A DNA stretch of 64,000 nucleotides, from the NCBI RefSeq assembly GCF_036010485.1, contig NZ_CP108568.1, positions 6,100,501-6,164,500 of the forward strand, given 5' to 3'. Shown piece by piece: positions 1 through 9,463 of this stretch (the stretch's first letter is position 1; the number at the start of each line of letters is the position of its first letter). The position numbers were made by a program, and so were the translations under genes. The notes beneath the pieces are model-generated. The model was not told the DNA's origin and made no database searches. It saw only the letters and a list, made by a program, of their open reading frames with translations. This DNA is from Streptomyces sp. NBC_01198 (GTDB taxonomy: Bacteria; Actinomycetota; Actinomycetes; Streptomycetales; Streptomycetaceae).

Positions 1-374
1 AAGGTGTCCTGCCAGGCCCGGTTGGTCCGCCACAGCTCGGCCACGTAGAGCTGGGTGAAGGACGGGTGGCGGACGATGAAGCCCAACCCGGCGTGGATCA
101 GCGCGTCCAGCGCGTCCACCCCGCCGCCGCCGCAGGCCGTGGCGGCGGTCGCCGCCTGCCGCAGCGCGTCGCGCAGCCGGCCCACACCGTCCCGCAGCAG
201 CTCCTCGAACAGGTCGTTCTTGCTGGCGAAGTTGTAGTAGACGGTGCCCTTGGCGACCCCCGCCCGCTCGGCGATCTCCTCGACGGTGGTGGCGGAGAAA
301 CCCTGCTCGGCGATGAGAGTGACGGCCGCCGCGTAGAGCTTGCGGCGGGTGGCCTGGCGTCGTGCGGTGCTCAT
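1..374 (-). CDS. TetR/AcrR-family transcriptional regulator (C-terminus cut by window edge)
   Basis: The reading frame runs off the left edge, so only about 124 N-terminal residues are seen. It begins MSTARRQATRRKLYAAA and then shows a classic TetR helix-turn-helix: residues about 20-50 include EEIAERAGVAKG followed by TVYYNFASKNDLF. Such proteins are dimeric repressors whose C-terminal half binds a ligand, and that half is mostly missing here. The ATG at 374 directly precedes the conserved region. The gene is divergent from the HEPN gene at 516, with about 140 nt between them that may hold both promoters. The ligand and targets cannot be judged. Confidence 0.85.
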   Translation of the reverse strand, partial: MSTARRQATRRKLYAAAVTLIAEQGFSATTVEEIAERAGVAKGTVYYNFASKNDLFEELLRDGVGRLRDALRQAATAATACGGGGVDALDALIHAGLGFIVRHPSFTQLYVAELWRTNRAWQDT

Positions 375-515
375 GGCACCCGATTCTGCCCGCCCGCGCC
401 GGGCCGTGGCCCGATCATCGGGGAAGAGGCGGTGTTCCCAGGTCGGAGCCGATTGTCAGTGGTGGGCCCCAGTATGGGGGGTACGGACACACGTACGGAG
501 AAAGTGAGGCTCGCC

Positions 516-989
516 ATGGCAATCCCGGTCAGCGACGTCCACCCTGTGCTGCGCCGCGCCGCCGCGTCACCCGCCGCCCTGGACCTGCTCACCCAGGCAC
601 ACCACGGACTCACCGAGGCCGCCGGGCTCGACGCCCCCCACGAGAGGTACGCCACCGCCCACCTCGCCGCCCTGCACACCGCCGCCGCGGTGCTCGCCGC
701 CCGCGGCAGGCCCGAGGACACCCCGCGAAACCGCCGCAGGATCCGCAGCGTCTGGGAGGTGCTGCCCGAGATCGCGCCCGAACTGTCCGAGTGGAGCGCG
801 CTGTTCGCCGCCGGCGCCGAGCGCCGGGCCAGGGCGGACGCCGGCATAGCCACCGCTGCCGGACCGCGGGAGGCCGACGACCTGGTCCGTGCCGTCACGG
901 TGTTCCTGCGGCTGGTGGAGCGCATGCTGCTGCTCAGCCCCGCCCTGGACGGCGCACCGCCGCTGGTGGCCGCGCCCGCGGCGGAGTGA
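516..989 (+). CDS. SAV_6107-type HEPN-domain protein
   Basis: A 157-residue, all-helical, alanine-rich protein that matches my memory of the streptomycete SAV_6107 HEPN family. HEPN domains are small helical bundles often linked to nucleotide or RNA processing, but I do not see a clear catalytic RxxxxH motif, so activity is open. The reading frame is open far upstream. I chose ATG 516 because conserved sequence begins there (MAIPVSDVHPVLRRAAASP) and a GTGAGG purine stretch lies 6 nt before it. GTG 504 is a possible alternative. It may be monocistronic; the methyltransferase follows 87 nt later in the same direction. Confidence 0.7.
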   Translation: MAIPVSDVHPVLRRAAASPAALDLLTQAHHGLTEAAGLDAPHERYATAHLAALHTAAAVLAARGRPEDTPRNRRRIRSVWEVLPEIAPELSEWSALFAAGAERRARADAGIATAAGPREADDLVRAVTVFLRLVERMLLLSPALDGAPPLVAAPAAE

Positions 990-1076
990 CCGGCGCGCGG
1001 CCCCACGGGTATCCCGTCGACAGGCCATAGAGTTGGAGCCGCACCAGTCACCCGCAGCCGCGAGGAGCCGTCCGCC

Positions 1077-1847
1077 ATGTCCCGTCAAGGAGGGGTGGAC
1101 CCGATGCGTCCCCGAGCCAGCCTGCGAACCGCCGTGGTCTGGGAAGTGCTGCGTGACGCGCTGGAGCGGCGGGCCAAGGCGGCCGACACCGAGGTCCTCG
1201 ACGTGCTGGACACCGGCGGCGGCACCGGCAACTTCGCGGTGCCCGTCGCTCGCCTCGGCCACCGGGTCACCGTCGTCGACCCCAGCCCCGACGCGCTCTT
1301 CGCCCTGGAGCGGCGGGCCGCCGAGGCCGGCGTCACGGAGCGGGTCAGCGGCGTCCAGGGCGACGTCCAGGGGCTGCTCGACGTGATCACCCCCGCCGGT
1401 TACGACATGGTGCTCTGCCACGGGGTGCTGGAATACGTCGACGACCCGGCCGAGGGCGTCAGCCACGTCGCCGGCGCGCTGCGGCCGGCCGGGGCGCTCA
1501 GCCTGCTCGCTGCGGGCCGCGGCGGGGCCGTCCTGGCCAGGGCACTGGCCGGGCACTTCGCCGAGGCCCAGCACGCCCTGGGCGACCCGGACGGGCGATG
1601 GGGCAGCGGGGACTCGCTGCCCCGCCGCTTCACCGCGGAGGAGCTCACCCGGCTGGTGACCGACGCGGGGCTGCGGGCCGCCGCCGTGCACGGCGTGCGG
1701 ATCTTCGCCGACCTGGTGCCGGGGGTCCTGGTCGACACCGAGCCGGGCGCGCTGGACGCGCTGCTCAGGCTGGAGCTGGCGGCCGCGGAGGACCCCGGTT
1801 TCCATGCTGTCGCCACCCAGCTGCATGTGCTCGCCGAACGGGACTGA
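1077..1847 (+). CDS. Class I SAM-dependent methyltransferase
   Basis: 256 residues with a Rossmann-type methyltransferase fold. Motif I is DVLDTGGGTGNFAVPVA near residues 41-57, followed by the acidic strand end VTVVDPSP that binds the SAM ribose. A later VLCHGVLEYVDDP segment fits motif IV, and ALRPAGALSLLAAGR fits the strand after it. The substrate is unknown; the C-terminal part with its RRFTAEEL stretch resembles SmtA/UbiE-like enzymes that act on small molecules. A GAGGAG ribosome site at 1062-1067 supports ATG 1077. The position next to DUF3040 and the dcw cluster is, from memory, usual in streptomycetes. Confidence 0.85.
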   Translation: MSRQGGVDPMRPRASLRTAVVWEVLRDALERRAKAADTEVLDVLDTGGGTGNFAVPVARLGHRVTVVDPSPDALFALERRAAEAGVTERVSGVQGDVQGLLDVITPAGYDMVLCHGVLEYVDDPAEGVSHVAGALRPAGALSLLAAGRGGAVLARALAGHFAEAQHALGDPDGRWGSGDSLPRRFTAEELTRLVTDAGLRAAAVHGVRIFADLVPGVLVDTEPGALDALLRLELAAAEDPGFHAVATQLHVLAERD

Positions 1848-2102
1848 GCGGCCGCCCCGCGCCCCCGTACGGGCCGGCCACGGTCCCGGCCCCGCCGCCA
1901 CGTGCGGGGTGGCGTCCGGGGACTGCGTCACAGCCCGCCCGTCGCGCCATTCCTGACCGTATGCTGGCATGACGCGGCAGCGGACGGGGAATGAAGCACC
2001 CGTCGGGTTGGCGCACCGGGGTGGGTTTCACGGGGGCGATTCCCTGCCTATCCTGAAAGGGTCGGACCGGTCGCCTCAGCGACCGACGAGTAGGAGGTCT
2101 CC

Positions 2103-2504
2103 GTGCCGCTCTCGGAGCACGAGCAGCGCATGCTCGAGCAGATGGAGCGAGCGCTGTACGCCGAAGATCCCAAGTTCGCGTCGGCGCTTGAGGGAACCGG
2201 GCTGCGCACGTTCACCCGGCGCCGGATCTACCTGGCCGTCGCAGGGTTTCTGGTCGGTGTCGCGCTGCTCATGGGCGGCATGATCGCCAAGCTGACCTGG
2301 GTCGGCGTGGCAGGCTTCCTCGTCATGCTCGTGTGCGCGGTGCTCGCCGTGACCGGGTGGCGCAAGGCCGGCAAGCCGGGGGAGCAGCCGGCTCCCGCCG
2401 CTGCCCGCGGCCGGCTCGCCCGCCGGCACCAGCCCCGCAAGGGCAAGGTCATGGACCGCATCGAGGAGCGGTGGCAGCGCCGCCGCGACGAACAGGGCCA
2501 GTAG
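2103..2504 (+). CDS. DUF3040 family membrane protein
   Basis: 133 residues. The start MPLSEHEQRMLEQMERALY is the typical DUF3040 signature, followed by a short amphipathic stretch. Two adjacent membrane segments (about 44-62 and 66-86) are joined by a very short loop, then comes a basic Arg/Lys/Pro tail rich in predicted cytoplasmic residues. The family is actinobacterial and its role is not established; nearness to the dcw cluster suggests envelope work, which is inference. Translation starts at GTG 2103 behind an excellent AGGAGG site. A repeat-filled gap follows the stop. Confidence 0.85.
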   Translation: MPLSEHEQRMLEQMERALYAEDPKFASALEGTGLRTFTRRRIYLAVAGFLVGVALLMGGMIAKLTWVGVAGFLVMLVCAVLAVTGWRKAGKPGEQPAPAAARGRLARRHQPRKGKVMDRIEERWQRRRDEQGQ

Positions 2505-2529
2505 CCCTTCCCCCCGCCCGGGTACCCAC

Positions 2530-2676
2530 CCGCTGGCCGCGGTGCCTCGACGGTTCCCCTTCCGCAGGGGCTGCCCATCCGCTGGCCGCGGTGGCTTCGC
2601 GGTTCCCCTCGCGTAGGGGGCGCCCTTCCCCGCGCTGCGCGAGGCTTGCGGTTCCCCTTCAGCAAGGGGGTGCCCA
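2530..2676. repeat. Three tandem copies of a 49-bp unit
   Basis: Copies start at 2530, 2579 and 2628, each 49 nt. The first two begin CCGCTGGCCGCGGTG; all three carry GCGGTTCCCCT or CGGTTCCCCTT, with GGTTCCCC at 2552, 2601 and 2650, then a CAGGGG or TAGGGG arm and GCCC. Each unit can fold into a CCCC/GGGG hairpin. The third copy is the most diverged at its left end. Confidence 0.8.
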
Positions 2677-2677
2677 C

Positions 2678-2808
2678 CAGGGGCGCGGCGAACTGCGCGC
2701 TCAGCCCACCACCGGCCGGTGGTCCGGCTTCGACAGCAACAGCCCCTTTCGGCCGGTGACGATCCGCGCCCCCGGTAGTGGCTTGTCGCGCAGTTCCCCG
2801 CGCCCCTG
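2678..2808. repeat. Dispersed inverted-repeat element, copy A
   Basis: A 131-bp element bounded by CAGGGGCGCGGCGAACTGCG on the left and CAGTTCCCCGCGCCCCTG on the right, so its ends pair. The middle carries ACCGGCCGGTGGTCCGG and TTCGGCCGGTGACGATCCGC, both nearly repeated in copy B at 27312. It has no ORF of its own. From memory this end sequence is frequent between streptomycete genes. Confidence 0.8.
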
Positions 2809-3010
2809 AGGGGCACCCTCCAGCGTCAGGGGATCGCTGGCCTCGCGCGGCGCGCGGAAGGGCACCCCCAGCGGAAAAGGCGCCCCTGAGGGCCCCCCGG
2901 TGTCGGGGAACCGCTGGCGTCGCGCGGCGCGCGGAAGGGCGCCCCCAGCCGGGAGGGTCCCCGCCCCGGGGGGGCACCCCGGACCGGAAAGGGCGCCCCC
3001 GGCGGTTTGT

Positions 3011-5419
3011 TCAGGGCTGGCGGGCCCAGCGGCGGCGGACGGGGGTTGTCAGGCGGTCGGTCGTGCGGGCCAGGCGCTCGGACGCCGCCGAGGCGGAGGC
3101 CGACAGCTGCCACACGACCCGGGCGAAGGAGCGCGGGAAGAAGCGGGCGCGGAAGCGGGCGCCGCGGGACGCGGAGGCGTAGAGCCCGGCCCGGACGGCG
3201 TGGACGTCGGCCGCCAGCCCCGTCGCGGGCTGCGGCCTCGGCGCGTACAGCGTGCGCTCCACCGCCGTGGCCAGCGAGCCGGCCCCCTCGGCGGCGGAAC
3301 CGCTGAGGTGACCCTCGGTGACCAGCCGGGCCATCGCCCGCCGTGGCGTCTCGGACTCGTCCGGTGGGATGCCGTAGTCCCACCCGGTGTCGAGCACCTC
3401 CTCCCAGGCGGACAGCGCCAGCCCGGCGCCCTTCTCCCGGCCACCGCCCAGGCGTCTGGACCGCACCCGGCTGCGCCACAGCACTGGCAGCGTGGGCAAC
3501 AGCAGCACAAGCAGCGCGAGCAGCAAGATCCCTGCCAGCCGCGGGCCGTCCACGCCGGAGCCGCCAGAACCGCCGCTGCCGGCGGCAGCAGCCGCCCCGC
3601 AGCTGGGCTGGTCGAGGTTGTGCCCGCCGCAGTTCGACGGGGCGGTCGGGGTAGGCCGGGCCGTGCTGCCCTGGCCGTGCTGGCTCGGGTCGGGGGTGTC
3701 GCTGCCGCCCGCGGTGCTGGTCGCCAGCGTGTAGGACGGCGGGGTGCCGCGGTAGGGCGTCGGCTCGAAGCGGGTCCAGCCGATGCCCTGGAAGTACAGC
3801 TCGGGCCAGGCGTGGGCGTCCTTGAGGCCGACCGACATCGAACCGTCGGTGGTCAGCGAGCCGGGGGTGAAGCCGACCGCGACCCGCGCCGGGATGTGCA
3901 GGGTGCGTGCCATCGCCGCCATGGTGAAGGCGAAGTGCACGCAGAAGCCCTTCTTGGTCTGCAGGAAGCGGGCGATGGCGTCCACGCCGGTACCGGACTT
4001 GGCCTCGGTGTCGTAGACGAACTGCCCCGAGGTGAAGTACCGCTGGAGGTCCAGGGCCCGCTGGTAGTCGGTGGTCGCCGACTGCGTCACCTGCCGGGCG
4101 GTGGCCGCCACGATCCCCGGCAGCGAGTCCGGCACCTTCTCGTACTGCTCGGCGATCCGCCCGCTGGCCGGCGGCGCCGTCGCGAGCTGGGCGGCGGTCG
4201 GGTTCAGCTGCATGCTGGTGACCTGGTACTGCAGGCCCGCCGTGGTCTGCCCGTGGTCCCCGATGACCATCCGGCCCTCGGGCTGGTAGCGCCAGTCACC
4301 GCTGACCTGCACGCTGCTCGCCGGGTACGGCATCGGCAGCCAGCCCTGCGAGTAGTCCCGGTCCACCGACACGGAGGTGTCGACGTCGGTGTACTTCACA
4401 TCCGCGCCCTGGCCCTGCGGCGTCGGCAGCGTCTCGGGGATGTCCAGCTTGTCGTCCTTGGAGGCCGACCACTGGGTGCCGTCGAACTGGTCGAGCGAGA
4501 CGATCCGCAGGTACATCGCGCTGGCGTCGGGGGAGCTGGTCTTGTAGGTCATCACCTCGCGGTTGTCCGGCTGGTTCAGGTAGTCCTGCAGCGCCACCTC
4601 GGGGCGTACCGAGGTGACGTTGCCGACCCCGCCGCCCAGGCCGTCACCGCTGCCGCCGCCGGTGGAGCCCAGCAGGCCGCCGCTCAGCGACGGCAGCACC
4701 ACGGGCAGTACCACAGCGATACCCAGCGCCATCGCGCCGATCCGCCGGCCGGTACGCACCGGGGCCAGCGGCGCGCCGCCGCCCGCCGCGCCGGCCGGAC
4801 CGGCCCAGCTGCCCTGCCGGGGCGCGCCACCGAAGACCCGCCCCCAGCGGGACAGCCGGTCGCGGCCCTCGGCGAGCAGCAGCAGCAGATAGCCTGCGGC
4901 GGCGATCAGGAAGTACAGCCACTGGCTGCCGCCCTCCTCCAGGCCCGCGGCGACCGCGTAGAGGGCCAGCAGCGGCAGCCCGGCCGGTGCCGCGCTGTTG
5001 TACGTCACCGCGATCGCGTCGACCGCGAGTGCGATCAGCAGCACCCCGCCGACCAGCAGGAACCTGATGCCGGGGGTGACCGGCGCCGGGATCGCGAAGT
5101 TCGTGACGTCGTTCATCCCGTCCTGGACCAGCTGGCCGAGCTGCCGGAAGGCCTGCGGACCCGGCAGCACACCGCCGACCGCCTGGTGCGGGGCGAACAT
5201 CACGGTCAGCACCAGCACCGAGACCAGCAGTTGGGCCGCTATCGTCAGCGGCCTGGCCAGCGGCACCCGGCGGGCCGCGGCGCCCACCCCGGCCTGCAGC
5301 ACCACGCACAGCAGCGCCTTGACATACCAGCCGCGGGGGCTGGCCAGCGGCAGCAGCGCGGCCGCCGCCATCAGCGAGGCCAGTGCCGCGAAAACCGTCA
5401 GCCGCGCGCGTCCGCTCAT
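3011..5419 (-). CDS. TgpA-like transglutaminase-domain membrane protein
   Basis: 802 residues. Several N-terminal membrane segments (about 7-25, 32-48, 58-75, 118-137, 140-160, 165-183, 228-245) precede a large extracytoplasmic region. There the transglutaminase-like core shows the catalytic Cys in KGFCVHFAF (about residue 493) and His in DAHAWPELYF (about 536), followed by GWTRFEPTP. A Gly/Ser/Pro linker, one more membrane helix near 655-675 and a cytoplasmic tail complete the protein. The family pairs with MoxR ATPases and DUF58 proteins; the substrate is not known. ATG 5419 overlaps the DUF58 stop by 4 nt (ATGA), so it is the third gene of a coupled operon. Confidence 0.88.
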   Translation of the reverse strand: MSGRARLTVFAALASLMAAAALLPLASPRGWYVKALLCVVLQAGVGAAARRVPLARPLTIAAQLLVSVLVLTVMFAPHQAVGGVLPGPQAFRQLGQLVQDGMNDVTNFAIPAPVTPGIRFLLVGGVLLIALAVDAIAVTYNSAAPAGLPLLALYAVAAGLEEGGSQWLYFLIAAAGYLLLLLAEGRDRLSRWGRVFGGAPRQGSWAGPAGAAGGGAPLAPVRTGRRIGAMALGIAVVLPVVLPSLSGGLLGSTGGGSGDGLGGGVGNVTSVRPEVALQDYLNQPDNREVMTYKTSSPDASAMYLRIVSLDQFDGTQWSASKDDKLDIPETLPTPQGQGADVKYTDVDTSVSVDRDYSQGWLPMPYPASSVQVSGDWRYQPEGRMVIGDHGQTTAGLQYQVTSMQLNPTAAQLATAPPASGRIAEQYEKVPDSLPGIVAATARQVTQSATTDYQRALDLQRYFTSGQFVYDTEAKSGTGVDAIARFLQTKKGFCVHFAFTMAAMARTLHIPARVAVGFTPGSLTTDGSMSVGLKDAHAWPELYFQGIGWTRFEPTPYRGTPPSYTLATSTAGGSDTPDPSQHGQGSTARPTPTAPSNCGGHNLDQPSCGAAAAAGSGGSGGSGVDGPRLAGILLLALLVLLLPTLPVLWRSRVRSRRLGGGREKGAGLALSAWEEVLDTGWDYGIPPDESETPRRAMARLVTEGHLSGSAAEGAGSLATAVERTLYAPRPQPATGLAADVHAVRAGLYASASRGARFRARFFPRSFARVVWQLSASASAASERLARTTDRLTTPVRRRWARQP

Positions 5420-6890
5420 GTCGTCGCCCCCGCTTCGTGCCGTCCCTGGGGCGAGTCCGGGGACTCCTCCCGCGTGCGGTAACGGTCGGCCCGCTGCCAC
5501 AGTTCCGGCAGCGCGTCGCCGGCCGCGACCTCCACCACCGTCCAACCCGCCTCGCGCAGCATCCGCACCGCGCGCCTGGTGCCGTTCTGCTCCTCGGCGG
5601 GTACGGCCTGCGCGTCGTCGACCGGCACCAGCCGCCCGGCGTCGTCCACGGCCACCCAGCCGTCGCTGTCCAGCACGAACGCGACCGCGCCGCCCGCCCG
5701 TTGCCTTATCCGGGCGACACCGGCCGCCTGCTCCTCGTCCAGGTCGCCGAGGAAGGCCACGACCAGTCCCTCGCTCGCCGACCGCAGCGTCTCGTACGCC
5801 GCCGACAGTGTCTCGCCGTCTGAATGGGTCACCACCGCGAGGGTGTCGAGCAGGACGCCCGCCATGTCCGAGGAGTCGCCGCCGAATCCGGCGGTGCCCT
5901 CGGGCCCGGGCACGCTGCTGCCGGTGTCGGTCAGCAGCCGGACCGCGTAGCCGCGCTCCAGCATGTGGGTGGACACCGACGCGGCGCCGGACACCGCCCA
6001 TTCGAAGGCCGAGTCGGGTCCGGAGCCGAAGTAGGCCCGGGCGCGGGTGTCGAGCAGCACCGTGCAGCGCGCCCGGTGCGGCTGCTCCTCGCGGCGCACC
6101 ATCAGCTCGCCGTACTTCGCGGTCGAGCGCCAGTGCACCCGGCGCAGGTCGTCGCCGTGCCGGTAGCCGCGCGGGATGACGTCGTCCTCGCCGGCGAAGG
6201 CCAGCGCCCTGGTGCGGCTCTCGCCGTAGCCGTTGGCCTCGCCGGCCAGCCGCACCGGCGGCAGCGGCTCGACCCGCGGGACGACGGTGAGGGTGTCGTA
6301 GGAGCTGAAGGAGCGGGTCAGCTCGCACATGCCGAACGGGTCGGTGAGCCGCAGTTGCAGCGGCCCGAGCGGGTAGCGGCCGCGCAGGTCGGAGCGCACC
6401 CGGTAGGACACCTCGCGGTGCCCGCCGGGCTCGACCCGGTCGAGGACGAAGCGCGGGCGCGGCCCGAGGACGTACGGCACCCGGTCCTGGAGCATCAGCA
6501 GGCCGGTGGGGATCCGCGAGACGTTGTCCACCCGCAGGTGCACCCGGGCCTCCGACATCGCGGGCACCCGGGACGGCGACAGGCGGCGGCTGCCCGCGAC
6601 CCGGTAGCGGGTGCGGTAGAGCACCGCGACGCACACCAGCGGCAGCACCGCGAGCAGCAGGCCGACCCGCAGCAGGTCGGGCTGCCCGAGCACGTACGCG
6701 CATATCGCGGCGGCGACACCGGCGGCCACGAAGGACCTGCCGCGGGTGGTGAGCCCGCCGAGGGCGGTACGGAAGCCGCCGGTGCCCGCGGGGCGCCCGC
6801 CGCCGGGGTCGCCGGGCTCGCCCGCCTGCGGCGGCTGCGGGGGCTGCCACGGCGGGTGCGCGGGCGGCGGGGGAACGGCGGGGGAGGCCA

Positions 6891-6894
<4 letters not shown>
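5416..6894 (-). CDS. DUF58 domain-containing protein
   Basis: 492 residues. A proline-rich cytoplasmic start is followed by two membrane helices (about 57-75 and 79-95). The conserved DUF58 core comes next: RGRYPLGPLQLRLTDPFGM and, near the middle, RALAFAGEDDVIPRGYRHGDDLRRVHWRST. A von Willebrand A-like second half follows, with LLDTRARAYFG. DUF58 proteins accompany MoxR AAA+ ATPases and are thought to anchor metal-dependent assembly of a partner. The start is GTG 6894, overlapping the MoxR stop (GTGA), or ATG 6891 one codon later. The stop overlaps the transglutaminase start. Confidence 0.88.
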
Positions 6895-7916
<1,022 letters not shown>

Positions 7917-8040
7917 GTTCCGCGGGACACGGTCATCCCTGGACCGGCCCTCCCCGATGTGCGTCCCGCTCGCTTCGAGCGAGGCGGTGCCGCACTGTGC
8001 ATTCTTCCCTTACGCGGCACCCCACGTCACTCGCCTGCCG

Positions 8041-8586
8041 TTACTTGTTCGTGATTTCCCGCAGCAGGCCGGTGTGGACGTCGAAGACGAAGCCCCTGAC
8101 GTCGTCGGTGTGGGCGAGGAAGGGCGAGGTCCTGACCCTGGCGATGGACTGCCTGACGTCCTGGTCGAGGTCGGTGAACGACTCCACCGCCCAGGTCGGC
8201 CGCTGGCCGACCTCGCGCTCCAGCTCGCCGCGGAAGTCCTCGGTGATGCTCTGCATCCCGCAGTTGGTGTGGTGGATCAGCACGACCGACCGGGTGCCCA
8301 GGGCGCGCTGGCTGATGGTCAGCGAGCGGATCGTGTCGTCGGTGACCACCCCGCCGGCGTTGCGGATGGTGTGGCAGTCGCCGAGAGCGAGGCCGAGGGC
8401 CTTGTGCAGGTCGATCCGGGCGTCCATGCAGGCCACGACGGCGACCTTGAGCACCGGCCTGGCGTCCATGCCCGGGTCGTGGAATTCGGCGGCGTACCGC
8501 GCGTTGGCGTCAACCAGTCGGTCGGTGACCGACGCGGTGGCGGGTGCCGAGGTCTCGGAGGGCCCGCCTGCAGCAGATATCGACAT
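8041..8586 (-). CDS. Beta-class carbonic anhydrase
   Basis: 181 residues. Zinc ligands are visible: Cys53 in ACMDARID, then His106 and Cys109 in IHHTNCGM. Asp55 and Arg57 form the usual dyad beside the first ligand. The enzyme interconverts CO2 and bicarbonate in the cytoplasm and supplies bicarbonate for carboxylations. The N-terminal 20 residues are Ser/Ala-rich and not conserved, so a downstream start is possible. It ends with a TAA stop, unusual in this GC-rich window. It is divergent from mraZ, with 233 nt between them. Confidence 0.93.
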   Translation of the reverse strand: MSISAAGGPSETSAPATASVTDRLVDANARYAAEFHDPGMDARPVLKVAVVACMDARIDLHKALGLALGDCHTIRNAGGVVTDDTIRSLTISQRALGTRSVVLIHHTNCGMQSITEDFRGELEREVGQRPTWAVESFTDLDQDVRQSIARVRTSPFLAHTDDVRGFVFDVHTGLLREITNK

Positions 8587-8748
8587 GGCTCTGACGGTAC
8601 GGCCCGGACACCGCGGTCACCTGCTGTGAGATCCGACGAAACGGCAAAATAACCGGTCAATCGCGCGGGGTGTGATGTAACCCACAGGGGTGGCAGGGCG
8701 CGCTGCGGGGGTCGCCCGGCAGGGTGACGCGCCCGCCCCTGCCGAACG

Positions 8749-8804
8749 TTGACCGTGGGGCATGGTGGAGTAAAGTGGCGCGAAGTGGTGCGTGAAAAGT
8801 GGCG
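8749..8804 (+). promoter_or_regulatory. mraZ/dcw promoter with MraZ-box-like repeats
   Basis: TTGACC at 8749-8754 and TAAAGT at 8771-8776 with a 16-nt spacer make a good sigma-70-type promoter. Overlapping it, GTGGNG occurs at 8755, 8765, 8775 and 8785, exactly 10 bp apart, with a fifth copy at 8799. MraZ proteins bind short direct repeats at about 10-bp spacing in their own promoters, so autoregulation is the natural reading. The expected RNA start is near 8783, some 37 nt before mraZ. Confidence 0.7.
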
Positions 8805-8819
8805 TTCGCGGGAGGTGCG

Positions 8820-9251
8820 ATGTTCCTCGGGACGTACACCCCGCGGCTGGACGACAAGCATCGCCTGGTGCTGCCCGCCCGCTTCCGCGAGCCCCTGGCC
8901 GAGGGGCTGGTGATCACCCGCGGGCAGGAGCGGTGCCTGTGCGTCTGGCCGGTCGACGGCTTCAAGGCGGCCACCGAGCAGCTGTCCGCGGCACCGCTGA
9001 CCTCGAAGTCCGCCCGTGACTACCTGCGGGTGCTGTTCGCCGGCGCGCACGACGAGATCCCCGACCGGCAGGGCCGGGTGACCGTCCCGCAGCCGCTGCG
9101 GGAGTACGCGGGTCTGGTCCGCGACTGCGCGGTGATCGGTGCCAACAGCCGGGTGGAGATCTGGTCGGCGACCGCCTGGGCCGATTATCTGGCGGCGCAG
9201 GAGGACACGTTTTCGGCCCTGTCGAAGGAGGTTCCGCCCGGATTACTGTGA
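8820..9251 (+). CDS. mraZ: Transcriptional regulator MraZ
   Basis: 143 residues with two SpoVT/AbrB-like MraZ repeats: [20 protein letters not shown] at the start and [17 protein letters not shown] near the middle, each with the DxxxR signature. MraZ forms a ring-shaped oligomer that binds repeats upstream of its own gene and controls the dcw cluster. A GGAGGTG ribosome site at 8811-8817 fixes ATG 8820. The next-to-last sense codon is TTA (9243-9245), the rarest leucine codon in streptomycetes and read only by the bldA tRNA. It is the only in-frame TTA I found in a confident gene of this window. rsmH follows after 212 nt. Confidence 0.95.
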   Translation: MFLGTYTPRLDDKHRLVLPARFREPLAEGLVITRGQERCLCVWPVDGFKAATEQLSAAPLTSKSARDYLRVLFAGAHDEIPDRQGRVTVPQPLREYAGLVRDCAVIGANSRVEIWSATAWADYLAAQEDTFSALSKEVPPGLL

Positions 9252-9463
9252 GCGCGGCCCCGCACCCGCGTGCTCGTCCCGAGAAATCACCCGCGCGGAC
9301 GTACGGCTCGGCCTCCTCCCGCTCCACCGTTGCGCTGGCACCACTTCCCCGGTGCCAGGGGAACGTTTCTGCCGAGCGGGCGGGGACCAGGTTCTACGTC
9401 CACCCGTCGGCCGCCACCCCCGGGCCGGCCGCGCGCCAGCACCGTCCGAGAAGGGCCGGCCCC

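Larger units (their letters stand above)
2505..3010. repeat. Gene-free convergent region filled with repeats
   Basis: 506 nt between the stops of the DUF3040 and transglutaminase genes. It holds three tandem 49-bp units (2530-2676), one long dispersed inverted-repeat element (2678-2808), and a pair of related segments 77 bp apart around 2835-2875 and 2912-2952 that share GCGCGGCGCGCGGAAGGGC. Small hairpins such as TTCCCC-loop-GGGG recur. Open frames here are compositional artefacts of very high GC. It may serve as a bidirectional terminator zone. Confidence 0.75.

Noticed and set aside
453-478. TTGTCA with TATGGG as a promoter for the HEPN gene
   Set aside because: The spacer would be only 14 nt, too short for a usual promoter.
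2900-5482. An 860-codon plus-strand frame opposite the transglutaminase gene
   Set aside because: Composition is that of an antisense shadow in high-GC DNA, with no recognisable domain.
3011-6850. A single 1279-codon frame on the minus strand
   Set aside because: Its first 477 codons are an out-of-frame shadow of the DUF58 gene. The true gene starts at 5419, where membrane segments and ATGA overlap begin.
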